NCBI GenBank assembly: GCA_963818985.1
Contig: CAWFUJ010000001.1
Span: 124,001-188,000 of the forward strand
DNA from: JAFEDN01 sp963818985
GTDB taxonomy: Bacteria > Pseudomonadota > Gammaproteobacteria > Coxiellales > Coxiellaceae
Length of the DNA stretch: 64,000 nt
Reading direction: 5' to 3'
Positions within the stretch are counted from its first letter, which is position 1. Every line of letters starts with the position of its first letter. Positions 7,136 to 15,435 of this stretch are shown one piece after another. Below the pieces are notes generated by a model. It saw nothing but the letters and a program-made list of their open reading frames with translations, was not told the origin of the DNA and did no database searches. Position numbers and translations under genes: made by a program.

Positions 7136-9424
7136 TTGAAAAAAAAATTAATCTGTAATTTACGCCTTTTAGCAGAATCCAAATTACCTGACACACTAAC
7201 TCCGGCCTTAAAAGAAAAAGGCTGGTGCCTGGGAATCGGCTATTATCTGATCCAGGAGTTAAACAAGGGGGTCAGCATAGAAAAATTAGAAACTGAACTC
7301 CTGGAAATACGTGACAGCGATTTAAAAGTTACAAAACCCGAATGGGTCGATTTAGCCGAAGCTATCAGCAAGATACAAATTCGTGGTAACCCCGGCATAG
7401 GTACAATCATCGCTGCTGGATGCTTTTGCAATCTTGCCTATGCGCAGATACTGGAAAGATTTATGCCTGTTACTGGTCAGGCACTGTGTTTCTCTAATCA
7501 TCTAACTGGCGATGAGGAAAAAAATTCTCATGCTGTATTCATTTATCGTGTTGGATTTAATTCGTTTTGTTTTATCGATGGCGGAATTAATGAAAAAATA
7601 GCCATGACAGACTCTAACGTGACTATTTTGGCGCTTATTAAAGAGCGACTAAAATTTCCGACTTTGGGAATTACTACCGTGCAAGTTGTAGAGCCTTTTA
7701 CTCCCGCACCTAAACTCAGCCCCAAAGAATGGAAGTTTTTTTACGAACGCAATTTGAAAATTTTAGATTCCGAAGCGTTGGAAAGAGTGATTAATCGCGT
7801 CCAGGAATGGGGAAAAGATTTTTTCTCACCAGCCATTACCGAATATTATCAGGAAACTAAACAGAAGAAAGCAATATTTAATATCAAGTCTATTAGTAGT
7901 GAATTAAAGCAATACCCCTGGTTATTATCTGAGGTTATAGCTCACCAATTCGATCATCAGCTTTTAAATGGTTATTCTTTTACTTCGGCTAATTTACAGG
8001 ATTGCAAATTTACAGGCTCTGAATTAGTTGGCGCTGATTTTAAAAATTCTGATTTAACCAATGCTGATTTTACAAAAAGTAATTTGGAAAACGCCGATTT
8101 TACAGACGCGATATTCAGTTCCACTACCAGGTTTGATGAGGCCAATATCAGCAACGCTGTATTTAACCCTGATATTGAGCATTCAGTGTGGACTCAGCTT
8201 AAAAAGGCTAAACGTTTTACCCCGCGTGTCAATATACTTCTTTGTGATTATTTATCAAGAAAAAACACCCCGCCGTTATTTTCTATGCGCGCGATGCAAT
8301 TGTTTAATATTCACGATCCTGAGTCAGCTCTTGCTCCGATAATAGCTATGGGTCTTTTTAAAGCGTCAGCCTACTCCGAATTATGTAAGCTTTTTTTACA
8401 AACAGATGATAGTTCGCTCTGTTTTACCAGATATTATTCTGACCCAGGTTGTCCAGGTCACCTGGATTTCGTCATTGTTAGCACAAACATGCTCCTTCTC
8501 CAAGTCGGTGGGCTTAGATCAACAACGCCTTTACTTTCTCCAGAAATACTTGCAACGACGATGCCACGTCTTCTATCCCTGTCGAAGCCGGGAGTGATCT
8601 CCGTGCAGGTAAAAATGAATAAGGATGAATATTTAGAGATGAAAGGATGGGAAAAATTTTATCAGCAGCATTTATTAGTGTTAAATTCTATAAAATTACG
8701 TGAAATAGACGTGCTTCTACCTGATTTTGAAGATTCTTATATCCCCAATTACGGAGCAGATGCATATATTATCAATTCATTTAATTCCAAAGAGCAAAAG
8801 CACACGCTGATACAGCAAGCGAAATTTAACGGTACCGATGTAGAATGGAAAGCAGCAAAGGAATCATATCCCTGGCTGGAAACCGAAATTTTTGTTCCTT
8901 TTCATGCCTACCAGGATCTTACTGGCCAATCTTTTGCAAAGCAAAATCTATCAAAAGGCATTTTTGTCGGTGCAAACCTGAGTGGCGTCGATTTTTCCGA
9001 TGCTAAATTATGTGAAGCCGATTTAACTGACGCCCAGTTTGATGAAAAAACTAATTTCACCGGGGCTAATCTGCAGCAGGTTAAAATGCCTATCTGTCTT
9101 AACAGTCCGATTTTTCTGACCCTGAGATTCTCAACACTGTCTTCAGAACCGATCCATAATAAAATTTTAGTGATGCTGTGTTTTTATTTATATGAAAAAC
9201 GGTTTCTCACAAACGGACCCAAAAGAGCACTTCGATTATTCCAGTTATTGCAGGACGGTAAACCAGAATCCTTACAGGTAGTGAAAGAATTTTTGCGAAC
9301 CGGCAAAGTGGTTGATCCGACGAGGAATTGGCTTTGTAATAATCCAAGTATTCTCTTACGAAAAACTATTAACGATCTTATCCCACCTGACCATGCGCTT
9401 CACTCACAGAGTCAACTCCTGTAA
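7136..9424 (+). CDS. Large protein of two tandem modules, each ending in pentapeptide repeats
   Basis: A 762-residue soluble protein made of two copies of one module. Each has an unknown domain of about 170 residues, a motif W-x-x-FY-x-x-x-L-x-x-L-x-S (near residues 198 and 504), a pentapeptide-repeat run of the A(D/N)Lxx type (about 280-345 and 598-650), and a tail of the type IL-LC-YL (about 366 and 677). The spacing between copies is about 306-318 residues. Pentapeptide repeats fold as a right-handed beta-helix and often mediate protein binding. The start is uncertain: the TTG at 7136 has no ribosome binding site, the frame stays open back to 7079 without ATG/GTG/TTG, and an ATG at 7122 is in another frame and stops after five codons. 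It could be an effector; the function is unknown. Confidence 0.75.
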   Translation: MKKKLICNLRLLAESKLPDTLTPALKEKGWCLGIGYYLIQELNKGVSIEKLETELLEIRDSDLKVTKPEWVDLAEAISKIQIRGNPGIGTIIAAGCFCNLAYAQILERFMPVTGQALCFSNHLTGDEEKNSHAVFIYRVGFNSFCFIDGGINEKIAMTDSNVTILALIKERLKFPTLGITTVQVVEPFTPAPKLSPKEWKFFYERNLKILDSEALERVINRVQEWGKDFFSPAITEYYQETKQKKAIFNIKSISSELKQYPWLLSEVIAHQFDHQLLNGYSFTSANLQDCKFTGSELVGADFKNSDLTNADFTKSNLENADFTDAIFSSTTRFDEANISNAVFNPDIEHSVWTQLKKAKRFTPRVNILLCDYLSRKNTPPLFSMRAMQLFNIHDPESALAPIIAMGLFKASAYSELCKLFLQTDDSSLCFTRYYSDPGCPGHLDFVIVSTNMLLLQVGGLRSTTPLLSPEILATTMPRLLSLSKPGVISVQVKMNKDEYLEMKGWEKFYQQHLLVLNSIKLREIDVLLPDFEDSYIPNYGADAYIINSFNSKEQKHTLIQQAKFNGTDVEWKAAKESYPWLETEIFVPFHAYQDLTGQSFAKQNLSKGIFVGANLSGVDFSDAKLCEADLTDAQFDEKTNFTGANLQQVKMPICLNSPIFLTLRFSTLSSEPIHNKILVMLCFYLYEKRFLTNGPKRALRLFQLLQDGKPESLQVVKEFLRTGKVVDPTRNWLCNNPSILLRKTINDLIPPDHALHSQSQLL

Positions 9425-9446
9425 CACCTATATGAGCAAAAATTCA

Positions 9447-10382
9447 TTATGACCGATCAAATGACTGAAGGCACTGGTCAGTCTGCGCAAATTCATTTAT
9501 TAGCATATGCGTAGCTGATGCAATGACATCTTCACGTTGAACCGCATCTTTTTGGTTGTTTGTGAAATAGATCGCCACAACGATGGGTGAACATTGAGGC
9601 GGCCAAATGATTCCAATATCATTGGTTGTCCCATACTTGCCACTTCCAGTTTTATCGCCAACAAGCCAACCCTTGGGAACACCTGCACGAATTCTGGAAT
9701 TGCTCGTGGTACTGCTTTTCAACCAAGACTGTAATTGTTCACGTTGAGGCAATCCTAATGCATCGCCGAGAGCCAGTTGTTGCAAACTTTTTTCCATTGC
9801 CGCAGGGGTAGAAGTATCACGCAAATCACCAGGAATCGCTGAATTCAATTCAGGTTCCCAACGATCCAGTCTAAATGTATGATCGCCAATTGAATATGCA
9901 AATGCAGTAACGGCCTTAGGCCCTCCAAGTTTTTTTAATAGAAGATTCATTGCAGTATTATCTGACTGGGTGATGGCTGCTGTGCACAGTTCATCAATCG
10001 TCATCCCATCAGCCACATGGTTTTGAGTAATGGGCGCGTAACCAGAGGAATCTACATCTTTTTGGATGTAAGTTATTTTTTGCTGTAATAAATGGCTATT
10101 GGTCATACTTTTTTTCAAAATAGCTGAAACAACCATCACTTTAGACGTGCTACAAAATGGGAAACGCTCTTCCGCACGATATTGTATGCGCTGATTATTC
10201 CCTGTGTTGATTGCGGATATCCCAAGGCGTCCGCCAGAGGAAGCCTCAAGTTCTGCCAACTTGTCCCGTATCGAGGCTGAAGTAACTGATTGAGAACTCG
10301 CGAATACAGGCTTGCATGCACCTATAAAGAAAACCGCCATACCCATCATTAACAATGAGTATTTAAATGTAGAAAAATTCAT
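9447..10382 (-). CDS. bla: Class A beta-lactamase, CTX-M-like
   Basis: A 311-residue exported serine beta-lactamase that hydrolyses beta-lactam rings in the periplasm. All catalytic motifs are present: S78-T-S-K81 (Ambler S70/K73), S140-D-N142 (SDN loop), E176-P-E-L-N180 (E166/N170) and K244-T-G (KTG). Stretches such as SDNTAMN, AIPGD-RDT and DKTGSG-YGTTND resemble the CTX-M/KLUC subgroup more than TEM/SHV; the actual spectrum cannot be predicted. The signal peptide contains IGAC, which could be a lipobox, and a normal cleavage site at VFA-SS. AAGAAGAG precedes the ATG. It starts 38 bases after the histidine-kinase gene on the same strand, so co-transcription is possible. Confidence 0.93.
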   Translation of the reverse strand: MNFSTFKYSLLMMGMAVFFIGACKPVFASSQSVTSASIRDKLAELEASSGGRLGISAINTGNNQRIQYRAEERFPFCSTSKVMVVSAILKKSMTNSHLLQQKITYIQKDVDSSGYAPITQNHVADGMTIDELCTAAITQSDNTAMNLLLKKLGGPKAVTAFAYSIGDHTFRLDRWEPELNSAIPGDLRDTSTPAAMEKSLQQLALGDALGLPQREQLQSWLKSSTTSNSRIRAGVPKGWLVGDKTGSGKYGTTNDIGIIWPPQCSPIVVAIYFTNNQKDAVQREDVIASATHMLINEFAQTDQCLQSFDRS

Positions 10383-10420
10383 ATTATCTAGCTCTTCTTT
10401 TTAAATTTTGGTGAAATCTC

Positions 10421-12616
10421 TTATGCAATAATACAACAGGGTCTTTTTTCGGGTAATGAGGTTCGTTGTCTCCAGGTATTTAAATGCATTTCCGCCGCCT
10501 GTAACAGTGAAGATTTATTGCTCTGAGGTAAAGCTTGATGCATTACCTGGTCTCGCAAAGATTGCCAATGTCCCAGCGCGACTGCCGCAATCAATGGTTG
10601 GTGACTGGGCGGCGACTCTTTTAGATAAAAAGTCTCTAGACGAACGATCCATTTTTTGAGTTCTTCCTTGGGTAATGCACTCACCGTCATTGAAACATGA
10701 GCGATAGATTGACAATTATCCTGCAGCACGGCCCGAAAATAATAATCAATGGCCCGTGACATCACTTGCACTTTTTCAATTAGATCACCCTTAGCCTCTT
10801 CTAACTGTTGAATCCATTGTATAGGCGGGCTTTCTAAAAAAGAGTTACCTGTTGTCATCTCTGTTTCTGAAGTTGATGTCAAAGTCTTCGTCAACAATAT
10901 TTTATTATCAAGAAGTTTATCGGGTTGTTGGAATGAGCCTAATCTGGGCTGCATCGCAAAAAACAGAGGATGGTCTGTAGCGCTGGTAGGCGTTGGCACC
11001 CCCTCGAATGAATCTCTCATGCGATAAGAAGAATCCCCAGAACCACTGTCTTGGGAGATACGAGTGGCTTGTCCCACAGACGATGACCTCCGGGTGAACA
11101 ATGAAGATGATGGTGAATGACGGGGTATCGATAGTTTACGTGATTCTTGAGGTCTCTCTAATTTTTGGTCATCGCTTGACGGAGATTCGCTGCTTGATGT
11201 TTGATGAGAGAATTGACCCATTTTAACGTATAAAACTTTTGCATTAATGGGTTTTGTCAGGTAATCATTCATACCTGCTTTGAGTGCGATTTTCTGCTGA
11301 TCGCTCATAGCATCCGCGGATAAACCAATGATGGGGATGGGGGTTAGTGATGAATCTTGCTTTGCTTTTTCCAGAGACCGAATCTCTCGAGTCGCCGTAA
11401 GACCATCCATTACTGGCATCTGTATATCCATTAAAATCATGGAATAAATCTTTTTCGAGTATAGGTCGATCGCTTGTTGGCCATTTTCCGCAATATCAAC
11501 TAGACAACCAAATTTTTTCAGCATGCGCGCGATGATTTCTTGATTCACTTTATTATCTTCAACAACCAGCACTCTCACATTTAAGTCTGGCTGGATTTTT
11601 GATCGGGAAGATTTTATTTTTTCTTCGCTGGATTTTCGTGGATGATGGAGATTCCTGGCTATTGGTAAAGCCAAATGGATATCAAATTGTACCCACTCCT
11701 GTTCCACTGAGCTGGTACAGTCAATTTCTCCTCCCATCAGATTCAGCAATTGCTTGCAAACCACCAGCCCCAGACCCGTACCCCCAATAAGGCGAGTAAT
11801 GCTAGAATCACTTTGAGTATACGGCTTAAATAACTGCTTGAGTTGCGAATCCCTCAATCCTGGTCCAGTATTTTTTATTTTAATATGCAGTTGCTTATTT
11901 TTTCCTACGCTTTGCATGGATAGTGATAGTTCGATGGAGGCAGGTCCTTTAGCAGGCGGTTTAGCAAATTTAAAGGCATTGCTCATCAAATTGTTCAATA
12001 TTTGTTTTAATCGATAAAGATCGCCTATGAGCTTGAGCTGGGGATCAATGTCTGCAAAATTAGTCGATAATGAAATGTCTTTTTCCTCGCAGATCGGTCC
12101 ATAAGTATTCATGAGAGGTTTGCATATGTCACGTAGGATGGCAAAGGGTTTCGACTCTAACGCCACTTTGCTCTGGTCGAGTTTATTGAAATCCAGAACA
12201 TTGTTCAAAATCGTGAGCTGCTCTTTACCGCAGGATTCAATAGTTTTAAGCTTTTCCTTATTGCTCTGCAATTTTCCATATAATGTGTTTAGATCACATT
12301 GCATATCTAAGTTGTCTCGATATGTTTCAATCTCAGCTAACTGTCTGTCCAAACTTTCTCTCACCAACTGGGTCATACCCAGAATCCCACTAAGTGAAGT
12401 GCGCAATTCATGAAACAAAATCGCCATTCCTTCCTGTTCTTTGGTTTTTTGCTGAGGAAGACTGATTGTAGATTCGGCGTCGATATTTTCTTTAATCGGC
12501 AGGGAATGCGTCGGTGAAGACTCCTTACTGTCAATTATACCCGTGACCATTTGGCTCTGTGGCTGGAATATCGGTGAGTCCGGTTTTTTGACTTCTATAG
12601 GGTGATCGTTAATCAT
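10421..12616 (-). CDS. Soluble hybrid histidine kinase with C-terminal CAAX-like box
   Basis: A 731-residue protein without signal peptide or membrane segments. In order: a disordered N terminus (1-60), an H-box with H69 in FHELRTSLSGILGM, an ATPase domain (about 205-330) with NNLMSNAFKFA (N-box), GPGLRDSQL and GGTGLGLVVCKQL (G-boxes), a receiver domain (about 344-465) with the phospho-acceptor Asp in MILMDIQMPVMDG and the conserved Lys in YLTKPIN, then a Ser-rich linker and a helical C-terminal region. No sensor or recognisable HPt domain is present. The last residues, KRPCCIIA, form a CAAX-like prenylation box (CIIA) with a second Cys and basic residues before it, unusual for a bacterial kinase. 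An 11-codon upstream reading frame overlaps its ribosome binding site. Confidence 0.88.
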   Translation of the reverse strand: MINDHPIEVKKPDSPIFQPQSQMVTGIIDSKESSPTHSLPIKENIDAESTISLPQQKTKEQEGMAILFHELRTSLSGILGMTQLVRESLDRQLAEIETYRDNLDMQCDLNTLYGKLQSNKEKLKTIESCGKEQLTILNNVLDFNKLDQSKVALESKPFAILRDICKPLMNTYGPICEEKDISLSTNFADIDPQLKLIGDLYRLKQILNNLMSNAFKFAKPPAKGPASIELSLSMQSVGKNKQLHIKIKNTGPGLRDSQLKQLFKPYTQSDSSITRLIGGTGLGLVVCKQLLNLMGGEIDCTSSVEQEWVQFDIHLALPIARNLHHPRKSSEEKIKSSRSKIQPDLNVRVLVVEDNKVNQEIIARMLKKFGCLVDIAENGQQAIDLYSKKIYSMILMDIQMPVMDGLTATREIRSLEKAKQDSSLTPIPIIGLSADAMSDQQKIALKAGMNDYLTKPINAKVLYVKMGQFSHQTSSSESPSSDDQKLERPQESRKLSIPRHSPSSSLFTRRSSSVGQATRISQDSGSGDSSYRMRDSFEGVPTPTSATDHPLFFAMQPRLGSFQQPDKLLDNKILLTKTLTSTSETEMTTGNSFLESPPIQWIQQLEEAKGDLIEKVQVMSRAIDYYFRAVLQDNCQSIAHVSMTVSALPKEELKKWIVRLETFYLKESPPSHQPLIAAVALGHWQSLRDQVMHQALPQSNKSSLLQAAEMHLNTWRQRTSLPEKRPCCIIA

Positions 12617-12620
12617 AGTG

Positions 12621-12656
12621 TTATCCTTTATATAGTGATAGTGAATCGTTATTCAT
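12621..12656 (-). CDS. 11-codon upstream reading frame (possible leader peptide)
   Basis: AAGGATTACATT-ATG opens a short frame, MNNDSLSLYKG, whose TAA stop lies inside the ribosome binding site of the histidine-kinase gene (AAAGGATAACACT-ATG). The two initiation regions are near-copies of each other (AAGGAT-ACA-TATGA-TAACGAT), so the leader probably arose by a short tandem duplication. Translation of the leader could couple to the kinase gene. No regulatory hairpin is obvious. Confidence 0.35.
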   Translation of the reverse strand: MNNDSLSLYKG

Positions 12657-12952
12657 AATGTAATCCTTCGTCAATTGGTCTAATTTAGACGATCATTCCA
12701 GTGATTGCAATTAAATCCATATGGAAAAAACATCAGTCTTACCATGAGTTAAATTTATCTGAAGAATGATATTGAACGCTAAAATTAATAGATAGGATCA
12801 AGGTATTTTGTTAATTAATTGTTTTATAAGAAAATTAATAAAGATGCCTAGATCTGGAAACGATTAGCCATAAACGATACTAGCATTTTTCCTAGTTGGA
12901 CGCGAATAATGAGTATGAAAAAATATATTCTTTCAGAATGAAGGAGCTAAAT

Positions 12953-13367
12953 ATGCGTAGAATTATTTCTAATTTTTATTCAGAAAGTTGGCCGTTTTTT
13001 ATTAAATCGATTATTAGAGTTGAGCGTTGATTTTAGCGCGATGCTTTTACTCAGCAGAATTGATCCGGAAAGAGAAAGCGCAGCCAGTTTAATCACTGCG
13101 ATGAGTATTGTGTTAAGAAGTGTAAACGCCTGCTGTTTATACTATACAGCGCCCGCCATACGAACATCAATCAGTAAGCCTGACGAGCCTGTTTTTGCGG
13201 TAGGAAATATATTGCATAAAGCTTGGTTATTTGCATTTCCTTTAGGTTCAGTGGCAGCGATCTTTGCTGCTTTAGCCAGTGAACCAATTTTTTTGAAAAC
13301 TGGACAGCCCGCAACAGCAGGAAGATACTATTGCATTGCCAATGTAAAAGATAATGGACGCCCTTAA
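12953..13367 (+). pseudogene. Frameshifted, truncated MATE-like transporter remnant
   Basis: GAAGGAG precedes an ATG at 12953 that reads RRIISNFYSESWPFFIKSII and stops after 25 codons at 13028. From about 13020 the next frame continues with LLLSRIDPERESAASLITAMS and two hydrophobic segments (SVNACCLYYTAPAI, AWLFAFPLGSVAAIFAAL), stopping at 13367. This resembles the N-terminal part of MATE-type multidrug transporters (usually about 450 residues) broken by a one-base shift and lacking everything after roughly segment three. The family call is tentative; that it is broken is clearer. Confidence 0.5.
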
Positions 13368-13472
13368 CGAGACAGGTGCAGCCTCACAAGCTATGGCGAT
13401 GAATAAATTTTTTTTTTCGACTATCCAAAAAAATCGATTTATGTGCAAAAAAATATTTAAATTTTAGTAAAA

Positions 13473-15119
13473 TTATGGGGTATTACTCAGGATCTGAGCG
13501 CAATTTCCTTGATTCATCTTACTATCATTACTGAGCTGAGGTCTTGGTAATAGACGATATTTATTATTTTCTGACCTGTCGCTAACCATCATGCTCCCAA
13601 AAGCTAAAGGCAAGAGACTAGTAATCAATCGATCTATGCCCACTAAAAAAGAAAACCCAAGATTTTTTTGTTGATTGAGAAACGAAAAAAAGAAACAAAC
13701 CATTCCTATTAAAATAGCAAATAAAAAATGAGCTTTTTTAATCCAAGAACTATATTTGACAGAAGCTATTAGTGCGATATTTTCTGTGAGTGGAATTCCA
13801 AGCCTATTTGCCGGTCGCATCTGTTCTGTGAGATAAGAGAAAGAAACCATTTTTAATGATATATTCGTAATAGAATTATTGAGAAATAAGCAAGAATGTA
13901 GGAATAGATTAAGTATTTGATATGCCAGGGGATGAAATTGTGGAGAAGCAATTTTGCTTATCAATGAGCCCCCCCTCCAAGTATCAAGATGCCGTATGGT
14001 ATTAATAAAAAACCTCGTATATTCGGCAGAAAGAAAATGATAAATTAAATATAAGCCTCCTATGACAGAGGCAATGCGTGAACATTTTGAGTCTTTTCGA
14101 TATATTCTAAAAAAAGAGTTTGTGATTTCACCGGAATCAAATAGATGATGTATCAGAAAAAATGATCGAATAAAGTAAAAAAGATGATACAAAGTTTCAG
14201 AGAATTCCATACGATCAGTCACAATAATAATATAGCTCAATAAAAATGGGACACTCCTCAAAATAAACTTAAATGTAGGATGCGCTCTGAATAATTTAAA
14301 GCAGGTTCTAGTCAATAAATAGCTGTCGATAATTAATAATATTCTCATAGCAGAGAAATTAGAATTAATAAAGATGTGAAAACCCATTACTGAAAGGGCT
14401 AAAATAATTTCATTTTTTAATTTAGAAAGATTTTTGATATCTATCACTTCGATAAAAAAATATTTTTCCCCGGAGGACAATTCTTTCCAACCATTAAATT
14501 CCTTGAATAAAATTTTTGAAAACTCCTGATTAGAAATTTTTTGATCATTCACTAATTGGTAATGGTCAAATAATTTTTTTGCTATTTTGTCTTCAAAAAA
14601 ATTCTGAACATTAATGGGCTGCCTGTTGATAGGATTAATTTTTGCAAGTAGTAATTTATTAGACTCTGCCTTAGAGTAGGTGTTTCCATCTACTGTGCAA
14701 ACGTAAGAGGAGGTATTTTTTTCATCCAGTGGAAATGAAAGATATATAGGTGAATTATATACTTTATCTAAATCTGCTACCTCTGTTGCATTTTCTAAAG
14801 AGTCATCTTGATTATTGACATTTTCAATAATATATTTATTGAGATCTATAACCAAATGCCTAGGGATTACTTTTTCTTTAAAACTTTGTTCAGTCACAAT
14901 CCCAAATGGTTTCAATTCGCCATGATTAAAAGCCGATTCAACGCTGCTTCTGTCATAAGTATAAGGGGCAAAGTGAGAATCGTTAATGATAACAGGATTT
15001 CGTATAAGTGTGTTGGTTGGATCCATAAGCCCAAACCTGTGGCTGGAATGCTCACCTCGTGTCGGAGATATAGATGGGTTTGCCGCTTTATTATTACGTC
15101 TTTTTCTCAGTTTCTTCAT
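13473..15119 (-). CDS. Polytopic membrane protein with two N-terminal U-box-like domains
   Basis: A 548-residue protein. Residues about 33-100 contain NPVIIND, PYTYDRSSVESAF, then PFGIVTEQSF and VIPRHLVIDLNKYI; residues about 122-188 contain NSPIYLSFPLD, CTVDGNTYSKAES, INPINRQPI and KIAKKLFDHY. Both follow the U-box order (dPV, DG-TYdR--I, P-T--P, N--L---I). U-boxes are RING-like folds that bind E2 enzymes and act as ubiquitin ligases; Legionella LubX also has two. Residues about 235-530 hold some six or seven hydrophobic segments (for example FILRSVPFLLSYIIIV, AHFLFAILIGMVCFFFSFL), so the protein would be anchored with the U-boxes exposed. The N terminus is basic (KKLRKRRNNK). The ribosome binding site is weak. 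Function in a host is inference. Confidence 0.65.
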   Translation of the reverse strand: MKKLRKRRNNKAANPSISPTRGEHSSHRFGLMDPTNTLIRNPVIINDSHFAPYTYDRSSVESAFNHGELKPFGIVTEQSFKEKVIPRHLVIDLNKYIIENVNNQDDSLENATEVADLDKVYNSPIYLSFPLDEKNTSSYVCTVDGNTYSKAESNKLLLAKINPINRQPINVQNFFEDKIAKKLFDHYQLVNDQKISNQEFSKILFKEFNGWKELSSGEKYFFIEVIDIKNLSKLKNEIILALSVMGFHIFINSNFSAMRILLIIDSYLLTRTCFKLFRAHPTFKFILRSVPFLLSYIIIVTDRMEFSETLYHLFYFIRSFFLIHHLFDSGEITNSFFRIYRKDSKCSRIASVIGGLYLIYHFLSAEYTRFFINTIRHLDTWRGGSLISKIASPQFHPLAYQILNLFLHSCLFLNNSITNISLKMVSFSYLTEQMRPANRLGIPLTENIALIASVKYSSWIKKAHFLFAILIGMVCFFFSFLNQQKNLGFSFLVGIDRLITSLLPLAFGSMMVSDRSENNKYRLLPRPQLSNDSKMNQGNCAQILSNTP

Positions 15120-15435
15120 AACTTATTTTACCACTAAACATCATAATAACAAAAAATCCTAAATTACCATATTAAGTTTGTCAATTGAAGATGGCATTAT
15201 TTTAGGCTTCCATTGCAAAATGAATCTCATTCAGCAACACGTTTAAGCAATCATGCGCACGCATAACTGAGATCAGAGCCTTTCAAAGAAAATTGTACCA
15301 GCACATTCTGTACAGCTATTGCTATAACTCCAAGCATTCCCACTGCCTCTAATTAATCACAAAGACACACAAAGGTAAAGCACACCAGAGGTGTTAGGGT
15401 TGAGCCTCAAGACAATTCTTTTTTACTGGGCGGGG
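15120..15435. other. Intergenic region with a small decayed coding piece
   Basis: No intact gene is present. On the minus strand short readable pieces occur, one ending in LNVLLNEIHFAMEA (stop near 15200) and another reading SCTECAGTIFFERL (stop near 15274). They are in different frames and too short to identify; they may be remains of decayed genes. No clear terminator was seen. Confidence 0.25.
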
